In this document: piece by piece, positions 1 through 11,481 of the stretch
Numbering within the stretch: position 1 is the stretch's first letter
How the letters are laid out: every line of letters begins with the position of its first letter
Assembly (NCBI GenBank): GCA_001275005.1
Contig: JWZX01003304.1
Coordinates: 1-32,670 of the forward strand
Reading direction: 5' to 3'
Length of the DNA: 32,670 bases
Origin: Chrysochromulina tobinii
Lineage: Eukaryota; Haptophyta; Prymnesiales; Chrysochromulinaceae
Notes under the pieces: model-generated
Seen by the model: only the letters and a program-made list of their open reading frames with translations
Databases searched by the model: none
What the model was told of the DNA's origin: nothing
Program-made: the position numbers and the translations under genes

Positions 1-30
<30 letters not shown>
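1..30. repeat. CCG/GCC trinucleotide run at the left edge
   Basis: About ten CGC triplets open the window. In the frame of the P5A-ATPase they read as a poly-Ala tract followed by Ser/Pro. This may be a real coding repeat or the intron or assembly-collapse point at which the contig was broken. Confidence 0.9.
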
Positions 31-31
<1 letters not shown>

Positions 32-3000
32 TCCTCGCCTTCGTCGGTGCCGCTCGACCTGATCATCCCTGCGGACGTGCTCGTGCTTCGTGGCTCGGCG
101 GTGGTCAACGAGGCGACCCTCACCGGAGAGTCGGTGCCGCAGATGAAGGATCGTCTCGCCGTGGAGGCGAGCGCCATGCGCGCGGCGCACGCGGCGGGCG
201 CCGACGCGGCGGCGGCGGCGGTCGGAGGCAAGCGGCTCGACATGAACGGCGCCGATCGGATCCACGTCATGTTCGCCGGCACGTCGCTCGTGACGGCGAC
301 CGAGGGCAGTGCCGAGGTGGCCGCTCCCGGCGTGCCGCCCACTCCCGACGGCGGCTGCCTCTGCTACGTGCTGCGTTCGGGCTTCCTTTCGGCTCAAGGG
401 GAGCTGATGATGATGATCGAGTTTTCGCAGCAAAAGGTGAGCGACGACTCGGTGGACACGATGATTGCTCTCCTCATCCTGCTCGTGTTCGCACTCGCCG
501 CCTCCTTCTTCGTCTTCCGGCGCGGCCTCGAGAAGGGCGACCGCACGACGCACGAGCTCCTCCTCAAGTGCGTCATCATCGTCACCTCGGTGGTGCCACG
601 CCACTTGCCCATGCAGACGGCGCTCGCGGTCAACACGGCGCTCATGGCGCTGATGAGATCCGGCATCATGTGCACGGAACCCTTTCGAGTGCCGACCGCG
701 GGCAAGATCGATGCCATCCTCTTCGACAAGACGGGCACCCTCACGACCGACAAGCTCGTACCCGTCGGCATCGTCAACCACGACGGCAAGGTCGAGGCCA
801 AGCGCGGCAGCCTTCCCGCAGATTTTGGGGGCTCGCCCACGACGCTCACGACGACGCTGCCCGAGGAGCTGCCGGTCGCCTCGTCCTCCTCGCGCTGCGC
901 CGTCGTGCTCGCTGGCTGCCACTCGCTCATCGCGGTCGGCGGCATCGCCGAGCTGCTCGGCGACCCGATCGAGACGGCCTCGCTCGCGGGCGTGCGATGG
1001 TCTTACGACCACGCCACCCAGACCGCGACGCCAGGCGACTTTGCGACGCTCGATCCTCTGATCGCGCGTCTCAAGAAGCAGCTCGAGCCGCCGGTGAGCC
1101 CCGGGATCAAGGTGGATGGCACGCCTGCCGAGCCGCCCCCCCCGATGCCCAAGGAGACCCTCGATAAGATCAAGGCCGAGCTTCAGTCCGCCGAAGCGTC
1201 CCGCCAGAGCGCGACCGAGCTGCGCAAGGCGAGTGACGTGGCCAAGGTCGTGCTCGTCCACCGGCACCACTTCTCGTCGGCGCTCGGCCGCATGTGCGCG
1301 ATCGCCATGGTGTACCCCAGGGAGGGGCCGCCCTCGGCGCAGGTGCTCGCCAAGGGCTCTCCAGAGGCCATCAAGCGGCTGCTCGCGCCGAATGCGTGCC
1401 CCGCCTGGTACGATGCCAAGTACCGCGCGCTCGCCGAGCGTGGCATGCGGGTGCTCGCTCTGGCGCACCGCGAGGCGGGCACGGGCGACGCGCAGGCGGC
1501 CGCCCTCGCCGCCGAGCCTCGCGACACTGTGGAGCGCGACCTTGTCTTCGACGGCTTCATCGCGTTTGCATGCAAGACTCGCGCGGACTCGCCCACCGTG
1601 GTGCACGCGCTGATCGAGAGCGCCCACTACGTGGCGATGCTCACGGGCGACGCGCCGCTCACCGCCCTCCACGTGGCCAAGGAGGTGGGCATCTGCTCCG
1701 ACAGGCGGCAGGCGCTGCTGCTCGTCAACGACGGCACAGAGGAAGCGCCCGATCTACGCTGGGTACTCGCCGTCGGCGGCTCTGACGAAACCGTCGCCCC
1801 CTTCGACGCGGCGAAGCTTCCCGAGCTTGGCGCCAAGTTTGACCTGATGACGACGGGCGACGCTCTCGAGGCGGCAGGGGTCGCCTCGGGAGGCGCCTCG
1901 TGGTCTCACATGCGCCAGCTGCGCGTCTTCGCCCGCATGTCGCCTTCCGGGAAGGCGACAGTGATCCGGATGCTCCAGGAGCGATCAGGCTGCAAGGTGC
2001 TCATGTGCGGCGACGGTGGGAACGACGTGGGCGCGCTCAAGCAGAGCGACGTGGGGCTCGCGCTGCTCTCCGGCTACGGCAACACCAACACCTCCGACGA
2101 GGAGGTCAAGGCGGGCGCCACCCAAGCCCTCGCCCCCGGCACTCGCGAAGCGCACATGTCGGGGGCCGAACAGGCGCTCAATCAGAGCGCGCGCAACCTC
2201 GCCAAGAAGGCTGCCGAGTCGGCCAGACTGCAGCGCGACGCCCTGAAGGCGAAGCAGAAGGAGCTGCAGGCGCTGCAGCAGGTGTGGATGAAAGAGGAGA
2301 TCGACGCGATGACCGCGCGCGGTGAGGAGGTGGGCGCGATGGCCACCTTCCGCGTGATGAAGTCCACCCTCGGGCGCATGCAACGAGAGCTCTACGCGGA
2401 GCGCGTGCGCCTCGCGGCCATCCACGGCAACATCTACGACGACATCAAGAAGGAGGCCATGGGTAACATGGAAGAGGCTGGAGAGAGGACGCTTCCGATG
2501 GTGCGCCCGGGCGATGCCTCGGTCGCGGCCCCCTTCACCTCGCGCGCGCCTTCGGTGCGTCACATCGTCGACCTCGTGCGCCAGGGGCGGTGCACACTCC
2601 TCTCGGCGCTGCAGCAGCAGCAGATCATGATGCTCGAGAGCACGATCACCGCCTTCGTGTACTCGGCTCTCTCACTCGAGGGGGCGCGCTCGTCCGAGCG
2701 CCAGATGATCGCCTCGTCGTGGCTGCTCATGATCGCACAACTCGCCTTCTCATACGCGACCCCGATCGAGAAGATGCACCCGGAGCGCCCGCTGCGCTCG
2801 CTCTTCCACCCGGCAATTGGCTTCTCGATGCTCGGGCAGGCGGCCATCCACCTGTTCGCCATGTACACCGCTGTACAGATGGCGCGCGATGTGATGGGCC
2901 CCGCCAAGCTGCAGGAGGTGCTCGAGTTCCACCGGCGCGAGCGGCTGCGCGAGCAGCAGCAGGCCCTCTCGGACAAGGCGATGGAGGAGGGCGACTACAT

Positions 3001-3550
3001 GGCGTCGATGATGGCGCTCTGGACAACCCCCTTCATGCCCAATCTGCTCAACACGGCGGTGTTCCTCGTCGAGACCTCTCAGTGCATCGCCGTGCTCCTC
3101 GTCAACTACAAGGGGCGGCCGTTCATGAAGGGCATGCTCGAGAACCACCCGCTCTTCCTCTCCGTCTTTGCGTGTGTCGCCATGTGCGTCTGCTGCGCGT
3201 GGGGCGTCTTCCCCGAGCTCAACACGCTCATCCACCTCGAGCCTTTCCCCGACGACGCCTTCCGCTTCAAGGTGATCGGCCTCGTGCTCGCCTCGCTCTT
3301 CGGCACCTTCCTGTGGGACCGGCTTTGCACGTACATCTGGGCGCCGCGCATCTTCCAGGCCATGATGGACGAGGCCAAGACGACCAGTTTCGTCGACCTG
3401 ATGCCCGCGTTCCAGTCGCTCGCCAAGGTGCTCGGCGTCATCGTGATGCTCTCCACCGGCAACCTCCTCTTCCTCATCATCGGCTGGTTCGTGTACAAGA
3501 AGTTTAACGAGGCGCAGGCCAAGCAGTTGGCGGAGCAGCAGGGCAGATGA
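1..3550 (+). CDS. P5A-type ATPase (Spf1/ATP13A1 family), 5'-truncated
   Basis: P-type ATPase of the P5A group, whose characterised members are ER transmembrane-helix dislocases. The frame is open to the left edge through an Ala run, and the first in-frame codon after it that looks like family sequence (47) is GTG, so the N-terminus is missing. Counting that Val as 1: actuator TGES at 26-29, transmembrane helix 4 around 173-205, phosphorylation motif DKTGTLT with Asp227 (codon 725-727), nucleotide-binding KGSPE near 436, hinge GDGGNDVGALK near 655, then hydrophobic helices to the C-terminus. The phrases CTEPFR before the DKTGT site and RQGRCTLLSALQ before the last helices are P5A hallmarks. 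Oddities: the TM4 motif, PPELP in the family, reads PRHLP; the hinge has GG where GT is usual; and about 120 charged, coiled-coil-like residues separate the P domain from TM5 (about 2090-2460). Stop TGA at 3548-3550. The next gene lies on the same strand. Confidence 0.92.
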
Positions 3551-4184
3551 TCCGGGAGAGAGAGACGACGAGGAGGAAGGGCGGCTCTTTCGTTGTGCGA
3601 GAGTGCCACGAAGCACACGCGTCGGGATGTGGGACCCCTTTCCCTTTGCTGCCCTTAGATCTCCGCTCTGCACTGCAATACTTTCTTCTCGCCTAGTGTT
3701 TGTCTCTGTTGGCTTTTGTTGGCTACGTGTCACGATGTGGAGCTCATGTGTAGTGCATGTCCTGGAGTGGACGGTGGCGTGCTGCCAAGTGCCGCATGGT
3801 CCATGGCCGGGCGTGTTGCTATCGTTGGAGGGAGGTGCGCGCGGGGCGACGGCCGACGCGGAACGGTGCTCGGCGTCCTCGGTGGAGCCGAGCAATGGTG
3901 AATGTTAGGTGAATGGAGAAACGCGCCGAAGATATATAATAATCGCGATTTCTCTACACGTACTACCTTCACGACGCTTCAGCGCGTCGTGCCCTCCGGG
4001 CTGTTGCGTGATCGGGTCAGTGTGCCGTATGCGCCGTGGCGAAGTCCCAAAATGCCAGGGGCAGAGCAACGAGGATGTGCCTTTTTAGGAACGGAACTTC
4101 TTCGTGTCGCGGAGAATTTTGGCTGCAGCTCAAACCACAGCGACTGGGCGGCCACGGACGGAGGCTGGAGCTGCAGCTGGAGAC
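3551..4184. other. Intergenic region between P5A-ATPase and EF-hand gene
   Basis: 634 bases with no supportable gene. The first part should hold the 3' UTR of the ATPase. An A/T-rich patch near 3925-3960 (a GATATATAATAAT-like stretch) could be the core promoter of the downstream EF-hand gene. A perfect 8-bp hairpin lies at 3970-3991. Short open frames here have no recognisable protein character. Confidence 0.5.
3970..3991. other. Inverted repeat / hairpin
   Basis: CACGACGC and its exact reverse complement GCGTCGTG are separated by a 6-base loop. It lies about 195 bases upstream of the EF-hand start codon, so it may fall in the promoter or 5' UTR. No function is assigned. Confidence 0.5.
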
Positions 4185-5665
4185 ATGCCGGCCACCGCCC
4201 GCGCGCCCATTGGCAAGAAGCTGGAAGGCGGCAAGTCGAGTAGCGCCTCTGGAAAAGTCGAAACGCCCAAGGCTACGCCCAGGGCAGCCGGAACGACCAA
4301 GGAGACGCCCAGGGGAGCCGGCAAGCAAAAGGCGAAGAAATCGAGTCGCGAACTGGATGCCGGAAGTAGCGCAAATGAAGGTGGCAAAACTTCAAAGAAA
4401 GGAAACAAGAAAGCGCTGTTGCTGACCCTTGAGAGGCTGCTGGAATACGTAGCCATGAGTCGCGCAAAGACGGAGGAATTTGAGAAGATGGTGGGCTCCT
4501 TTGTTTCGCTCACGTCCAAGCTTGGCAACACGCTGAACAAATACTTCGAATCCGGCAAGAAGGAGATGGACATATTTAAGGAGATGGACAAGAATGGCGA
4601 CGGGAAGATTGTGCGCGCGAGAGAGAAACGCCCTGCTGACGGTTGGGGATGCGCATAGAGTGACCTGGAGCTCGCATGCCACAGAGGACGCACGCGGGTG
4701 CTCAACTCACGTGCTCGACTCACGTGCTTGCACAGTCAAAAATGGAGTTTCGGCAGTATCTGCGCGACATCGGCATCATGGGCAAGGCCTTTACGGCCGC
4801 ACAGGTGGACAAGCTCTTTATGGAGCTTGATGTTGACTTGTCGGGTGAGCTCAGTCCAAGTGAGATCGTCGAGGGCGTGGTACTCTTCAAGAAGAATGCC
4901 AAGGAAGCCAAGGAGAAGACGCAAAAGGCCGAGGCAAATGCGGCCCATTGGCGTGCGCGGGCGGCTTGTGCCGAGAAGGCTGCGGAAGCTGTCCGACGGT
5001 ATGAAGATGCCAAGCTCGAGATAGAGAGGATCAAGAACGAGCCCTCGGCAGAGTCGCGCCTTGCCGAGATGTTCAGGAAGAAGAACCTCAAACCCATGGA
5101 CATGATGCAGCAGTTCGACAATGACAAGAATGGCGCCATCGACCTGTCAGAGTTCATGTTTAACATCCGGAAGATGGGCCTCGAGGCGTCCGACGAGGAT
5201 CTTGGGCGCATCTTCGCGTCGTTCGATTCGGATGGCAGCGGCACCCTGGACATGAAGGAGCTGCAAACGAACATGCACAAACTGAACGATGCCCAGTCGG
5301 CCGAGGCGGAATTGCTCAAGACGTTGCAAAAAGACCTTAAAACTCTGCAGCTTGCGGCACAAGCTGAACAGGAAGTCGTGCAACAGCAAATCGAGGAGGA
5401 CGAGGCGACCGAGAAGGCGGAGGCGGCCCTGAAGGCGGAGGCGGCGAAGAGGAAGGAGGAGGAGGAGGCGTTGGCCCTGGCCAAGGCGGAGGAGGCCAAG
5501 AAAAAGAAGGAAGCCAAGCTCGCAGAGGAGAAAGCGCTCTTTGAAGAGAAAGTGTACGAGCGACGTTTGCAGAAGCAGAATACCATCGCCGGCATCAAGG
5601 ACACGATGCCCATGCCGCTCGCCAAGGCTCTCACGAAGAGGAAGAGCGGAGACGAAGAAGACTGA
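4185..5665 (+). CDS. Four-EF-hand coiled-coil calcium-binding protein (2 exons)
   Basis: Spliced CDS: exon 1 at 4185-4610, exon 2 at 4736-5665, 451 residues. The junction is fixed by EF hand 1, which is cut in half: exon 1 ends DKNGDGKI and exon 2 begins SKMEF, giving a perfect 12-residue loop DKNGDGKISKME. Further loops are DVDLSGELSPSE, DNDKNGAIDLSE and DSDGSGTLDMKE, all with acidic positions 1, 3 and 12. The N-terminal 80 residues are Lys/Ala/Thr/Pro-rich. A charged helix separates EF2 from EF3, and the C-terminal third is a long Glu/Ala/Lys coiled coil. The start is the first ATG in the open frame; upstream codons in this frame have only a GTG. Probably a calcium-responsive scaffold or cytoskeletal protein, but there is no specific match and the function is unassigned. 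Confidence 0.82.
4611..4735 (+). other. Intron of EF-hand gene (125 nt, phase 0)
   Basis: Donor GTGCGC at 4611, acceptor TGCACAG ending at 4735. Removal restores EF hand 1 and keeps frame exactly. The last 38 bases are nearly three copies of a 13-nt unit (GTGCTCGACTCAC) at 4698-4710, 4711-4723 and a partial 4724-4735, so the repeat runs directly into the acceptor. Confidence 0.85.
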
Positions 5666-6168
5666 AGAGGAAGACCGGAGGCCTGCTGGTGGATGGTGCT
5701 CTCGCATCCGCCGCTGACGCGCCGTTCTTAGCATAATACTTAGTAGGGCAAACGCCCAGAACCCGAGTCGAGAAATCGGTCACGTGTGGTGGACGCCTGG
5801 CGCCGGGCCGCCCCGGGCCAAGTGGCCGTGGGTACACAGTATCCGAACGCGTCTCGGCCTCGGGTCGGGCTAGCGGGCCTGCCTCTGCCTCTCGGAGGGT
5901 ACCGCGCGCTCTAACTAGCCGGCGCGGCGTTCATACGTCCGTTCCGAAACCGATGTAACATGTTAATTGTTATATGTGTAATTATACCGTGATTCAGCGT
6001 GATCGTGAATCGTATATACGTCGTCGGCGGGAGCGCGTGCCGTCCACGCGCCACCACGCGGTTGTAACTTGTAAGGTGATCAAGCCGCGACGTCGGCGGC
6101 AAACAATTCCTACAAGGCTTGTGTCCGCTTGGCACACGCTGTCAGCACGACGCTAGAACGACGAGAAG
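5666..6168. other. Intergenic region between convergent genes
   Basis: 503 bases between the 3' ends of the EF-hand gene (+) and the EF-hand/AAA+ gene (-). It must hold both 3' UTRs. Positions about 5945-6015 are distinctly A/T-rich compared with the surroundings. No gene or RNA is recognisable. Confidence 0.5.
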
Positions 6169-7842
6169 TCAGTAGTTCCATCGGAGCCTCTCGGCGGCGG
6201 TGGCGACATCGCTGAGCTCAAGTTGGCTGGCCAGCTGCTTATACTGCGCGCCGGTCATCTTGGTTGGGCTGAGCCGCGCGTCCTGCACTTGCATCGCTGT
6301 GCGCGACAGCCTCTCTGCCACGCCGCCGTTCTGCTTCGCGCGCCACGCCGCGTCGCTGTGCTCCGCGATGAGGGCGGCGACTGTTTCGACATCAACGCCG
6401 TCGCCGAGGCGGAAGCCGAGCGTCTGAATTTTGAGGAGAGTCATCTGCGCGAGTTCGTCCACGCTGAAGTCGGGGAAGTCGAACGTCATGCCGAAGCGCC
6501 GGCGCAATCCCTCGTTCGCGTCGAGGAAGCGCTTCATGTCGTCGGGGTAGCCCGCGGCGATCACGACCGGATCTCCGGTGGTCAAGTCCTTCATGATCTC
6601 CTCGAGAGCTTCGCGCCCAAAGTCTTTACCGGTATCCGAGCTCGAGGTGAGACGGTACGCCTCGTCGATGAAGAGTACACCACCGGCCGCCTCGTTGATC
6701 TTCTCGCGCGTCTTGGGCCCCGTCTGGCCGATGTGCGACGCCACGAGGTCCGTCCGCTGCACCTCGACGAAGGCGGGTCGGCGGACGGCACCAAGTTCAT
6801 GGAGGAGGCGCGCGACGAGGCGGGCGATGGAGGTCTTGCCGCACCCGGGGTTACCCGTGAAGACCATGTGCAGCGGACCCACGTCCACAAGTGGCGCGCC
6901 AACCTCGAGCCGAAAGCGCCGCTTCACCAGGGTATCTCGCAGCGCTCGAATCTTGTCTTTGATGGGCTCGAGGCCGATGATCTGGGAGAAGCTCGCCTCG
7001 AGATCGAAGGACGAGGCGGCGCTCGGGCGAGGGCGCATGTACCCCATCTTTGGCAGGTGCTCCATTCCCGACACGACGCCCGGCGCGACGATTGGTGCGG
7101 TCGGCACCGTCGCCATAACCGTCGCCATGCCCTCCCGCCGCCCGAGCATGCCGCTCGGCGCCCAAGCGCTCGAGCGCCGCCCTCGCGGCACGGCAGCCGC
7201 GTGATTCGCATCTGCGGCACCGCCGTTGCGGCGCGGCATGGCAGGCCCCCGTGGCGTGTCGTGCGAGTTCAGTGTCAACGTCCGCCGATGCCGTCGCACC
7301 ATGGCCAGAAACTCAGACTCAGACAATGTGGGCGCGGCCTCGTCGCTCGTGCGGCCCATGCGCATAAAGGCATGGACCTGCTGGGGGCTGAAGTGGACGC
7401 TGACCTGCTGCAAAGCGAGATCTACCTCCTCCGCGCTGAGCTCGCCGTCCCCGTCGAGGTCGAATTTATCGAATGCCGCCTTCAGGCTGTCATAGGGCTC
7501 GGCATGGATCAGTCGCTCAAGGGCTGCGGAGGCCTCCGCAGGCGTCGAATTCTGGCGGCGAAGCGGCGGGTTGTATTCGATCTGACTGGTCACCTCCGCG
7601 CCGTTCTCCTTGTCCGCGCCCGTCGCACGCAGCGATCCCAGCGCAGCAAGCACCTTTGATGCTGCGTCGGCCCGAGCAGCCTCTGCACGCTGTCGCCGCC
7701 CGACGACGTCGCCGGCTCCAAAGTCGGGCGGGGCGATGCCACCTGGCTGCGCACCTGCGGGTGGTTTTGGCCGGAAGGAGATGAAGGGTGAGTCCATAGC
7801 CACCGGCGGCGAGGCCGCCTGCGATTGCCTGCGACGACGCAT
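6169..7842 (-). CDS. EF-hand / AAA+ ATPase fusion, CbxX/CfxQ family
   Basis: 557 residues from the ATG at 7842; in-frame ATGs also exist at 7947 upstream and at codon 16. The N-terminal 100 residues are low-complexity and basic. Then comes a canonical EF loop DLDGDGELSAEE followed by a degenerate second EF unit (TSDEAAPTLSESEF), a linker, and one AAA+ domain: Walker A GNPGCGKTS, the family signature QTGPKTREKINEA, Walker B VLFIDEAYRL, sensor-1-like VIAAGYPDD and an arginine-finger-like GLRRRFG. The AAA+ module resembles CbbX/SpoVK-type proteins; CbbX itself is the red-type Rubisco activase. No plastid leader is visible, so a role at Rubisco is not supported. A calcium-gated remodelling ATPase is the inference. 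A single open frame without introns, convergent with the EF-hand gene. Confidence 0.88.
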   Translation of the reverse strand: MRRRRQSQAASPPVAMDSPFISFRPKPPAGAQPGGIAPPDFGAGDVVGRRQRAEAARADAASKVLAALGSLRATGADKENGAEVTSQIEYNPPLRRQNSTPAEASAALERLIHAEPYDSLKAAFDKFDLDGDGELSAEEVDLALQQVSVHFSPQQVHAFMRMGRTSDEAAPTLSESEFLAMVRRHRRTLTLNSHDTPRGPAMPRRNGGAADANHAAAVPRGRRSSAWAPSGMLGRREGMATVMATVPTAPIVAPGVVSGMEHLPKMGYMRPRPSAASSFDLEASFSQIIGLEPIKDKIRALRDTLVKRRFRLEVGAPLVDVGPLHMVFTGNPGCGKTSIARLVARLLHELGAVRRPAFVEVQRTDLVASHIGQTGPKTREKINEAAGGVLFIDEAYRLTSSSDTGKDFGREALEEIMKDLTTGDPVVIAAGYPDDMKRFLDANEGLRRRFGMTFDFPDFSVDELAQMTLLKIQTLGFRLGDGVDVETVAALIAEHSDAAWRAKQNGGVAERLSRTAMQVQDARLSPTKMTGAQYKQLASQLELSDVATAAERLRWNY

Positions 7843-8165
7843 ATGTCCTCTCGTTTGAGTGAAAAAGCGAGCGCAAAAAACCCGCGAGGAGGTACGGTAT
7901 TTTACGGAGCGCGCGCCGACCGCCCCCCCATGCCACTCACCATGCACCAGCCGCCCTTACAGCCGCCCCGCCGTCCCTGTCAACTCTCGCAAATTGGGTC
8001 AGAGCGTGTCCTCTGTCTCCGCTCGGCCGCTCTCGGCTCTCCTCCCCCAATTAGGCAATGTCCCATGTCCTCCCCCATGTGCCATGACCCATGCCCTCCC
8101 CATGGTCCATGACCCATGCCCTCCCCATGGTCCATGACCCAACTGTCCTCCCCATGGTCCTCCTC
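7843..8165. other. Intergenic region upstream of EF-hand/AAA+ gene
   Basis: 323 bases between the start of the AAA+ gene and the 3' end of OAT, both on the minus strand. It contains T-rich tracts on the minus strand just before the AAA+ ATG (about 7850-7885), likely 5' UTR or promoter, and a 25-nt minisatellite close to the OAT stop codon. No gene seen. Confidence 0.5.
8076..8160. repeat. 25-nt minisatellite near OAT 3' end
   Basis: Units at 8076-8100 and 8101-8125 share a CCATGACCCATGCCCTCCC core. A third, diverged unit starts at 8126 (about 28 nt) and a partial fourth (CATGGTCC) follows. It lies within about 90 bases of the OAT stop codon, so it is probably in the OAT 3' UTR. Confidence 0.8.
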
Positions 8166-9797
<1,632 letters not shown>

Positions 9798-10225
9798 GTG
9801 TTCAACACAACTTCTAACCCCCCAAGCATGAGGGCCATTATCACATGGACGGAGGTGTGTCCGGACGGGGCCATCTTGCATCTACGATGTCGATGAGCGT
9901 GTGAACTCATGTGAACTCCGCAATTGAGTGAACTCCGCGCGAATGTGGAATGATGCGCGCGTATTATGGCGCGTATGTCCCGTCGGGGTACATGTGAATA
10001 TAGTCTGCGGTAACACTGTACGACTGTCAACACCGCACATAGTCAGCTTCCATCACACACACCGTAGTAAGTGCTCAGGTGGGAGCTCGGCCGCGTGATC
10101 ATATCCTATTGTGTCAGTTGATGTGATGGCTGTGCCTGTTCAGTGTCTGCCGTTCGTGTCTCGTCTGTGTGTCGTAGACCCGTGGGAGTGAGAGACTTAG
10201 CTCAGCCGCTATGTCCCCGGCGTAG
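9798..10225. other. Intergenic region, OAT promoter side
   Basis: 428 bases between the OAT start and the 3' end of the glutaminyl cyclase gene, both minus strand. It contains a short direct repeat of GTGAACTC (three copies around 9899-9938) but no recognisable gene or RNA. The OAT promoter is expected here. Confidence 0.45.
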
Positions 10226-11245
10226 TCACCCTCGTGCGACGCCGAGTCCGCACTTAGCCTTGATGTGCGCCGCATCGAGCTCGGGTGCCGGCTTGATGCG
10301 CACCTGGTACATCTTGTCCCACTGCTTGCCGGTTACGTAGAGGCGCCCGCTCGGCTCGTGATACGCGATGCCGTTGAGCACGTAGCTGCCCGGGTTGCGC
10401 TTGACACGCGCGCTTTGCAGGTCGAAGAGGCCGTGCATGTCGATCCACCCCTTGACCTCGCCCGTGGCAGGATCGATGCGTGCGATGCACTCCGAATGGG
10501 AGCCCTGGTACATGGGGTACAGGTTGCCCCACAGCTCGCCACCCACCATCTCGAGCTCGTTGACCCCGTGGACGGAGAAGGGCGTGCCATCTTTGTGGGC
10601 GAGCTTCGGGTCCGTGATCGTCTTCTTACTCAGCAACCGGCGGTCCGACAGTGCCAGAGTGTAGAGCTGGTCTGAGCCGTCGGTCGTGTAGAGTTTGTCG
10701 CCGTCTCCCGCGAGCCCCCATCCCTCATAGTCGTGCGGGTGGTCCTTCACCTTCTGGAGGTCACCCGCCACGAGCGTCGCGAGTGCAATGCTGCCCGGCG
10801 CGGCGTGAGCGCCTGGCGAGGCGCTGTTGATCGTGTACTCATGCATCACCTTCTCCTTCCACGTGATCTGAAGGAGCTTGTCACCGACGATCGTGATGCC
10901 CTCGGCAAATTCGGTTGTAGGTAGCGGCACACTCTTGAGGGTCGAGGTCGTGCCGTCGGCATTCACTTGGACGGAGCGGACGCTCGACTGATGGTACAGC
11001 CCATCGCTCTCGTACAGTGTGCCAGCGGCGCTGAAGGCGAGGCCTTGCGTGAAGGCATTCGGGTCATGGTCAAAGGTGGCCACGATCTCGTATGTGCTGA
11101 CGTACGAGTCCGTCAACTGGCTCGAGTCCACGCCGAGATGGCGCACATGCGATTCGTCCTCGTTGGCCATCAGGGTCGAGTGGCGTGACGACGAATTTCC
11201 GGCAGCCATCAAAACGAGCGTCACCAATGTCGATGCGCGCATCAT
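10226..11245 (-). CDS. Glutaminyl-peptide cyclotransferase, plant/bacterial beta-propeller type
   Basis: 339 residues, one exon, ATG at 11245. Glutaminyl cyclase of the type that converts N-terminal Gln to pyroglutamate, unrelated in fold to the animal zinc enzyme. The N-terminus MMRASTLVTLVLMAAGNSSS reads as a signal peptide, so secretion or entry to the endomembrane system is inferred. Family phrases in order: FDHDPNAFTQGL (residues about 58-69), ESDGLYHQSSVR, EFAEGITIVGDKLLQITW, WGLAGDGDKLYTTDGS, VNELEMVGGELWGNLYP, CIARIDPATGEVKGWID and YVLNGIAYHEPSGRLYVTGKQW. These match the repeated blades of the plant-type enzyme, and the length is typical. Divergent from the CLPTM1-like gene across 236 bases. 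Confidence 0.9.
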   Translation of the reverse strand: MMRASTLVTLVLMAAGNSSSRHSTLMANEDESHVRHLGVDSSQLTDSYVSTYEIVATFDHDPNAFTQGLAFSAAGTLYESDGLYHQSSVRSVQVNADGTTSTLKSVPLPTTEFAEGITIVGDKLLQITWKEKVMHEYTINSASPGAHAAPGSIALATLVAGDLQKVKDHPHDYEGWGLAGDGDKLYTTDGSDQLYTLALSDRRLLSKKTITDPKLAHKDGTPFSVHGVNELEMVGGELWGNLYPMYQGSHSECIARIDPATGEVKGWIDMHGLFDLQSARVKRNPGSYVLNGIAYHEPSGRLYVTGKQWDKMYQVRIKPAPELDAAHIKAKCGLGVARG

Positions 11246-11481
11246 CGAACAGCTGGAGCTGCTGACACTACTGCTGCCAGCGGCCCGTTTCTACGACGTC
11301 GCTGCGCCCGCCCAGGGGAAAAAAGGTCCGAGCATTATTTTTTCCTTTTTTTAGGAAGTCGCCTTGGATTGACCTCAAAACTTCAATCCGGGGACGCCAA
11401 TGGCATGACAAGCGCGCTCATGATTTCGGTAAACTTTCAAGATCCGCGAGCCCGCTGAGTACGTGGCAAATCGGACGATCC
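11246..11481. promoter_or_regulatory. Divergent promoter region, glutaminyl cyclase / CLPTM1-like
   Basis: 236 bases between two start codons on opposite strands, so both promoters must fit here unless a 5' exon is missed. It contains an A/T-rich tract at about 11332-11352 and an A-run near 11318. No defined element can be named. Confidence 0.45.

Noticed and set aside
6223-7659. Plus-strand open frame opposite the EF-hand/AAA+ gene
   Set aside because: The Walker A/B and EF motifs are on the minus strand; the opposite frame has no recognisable domain.
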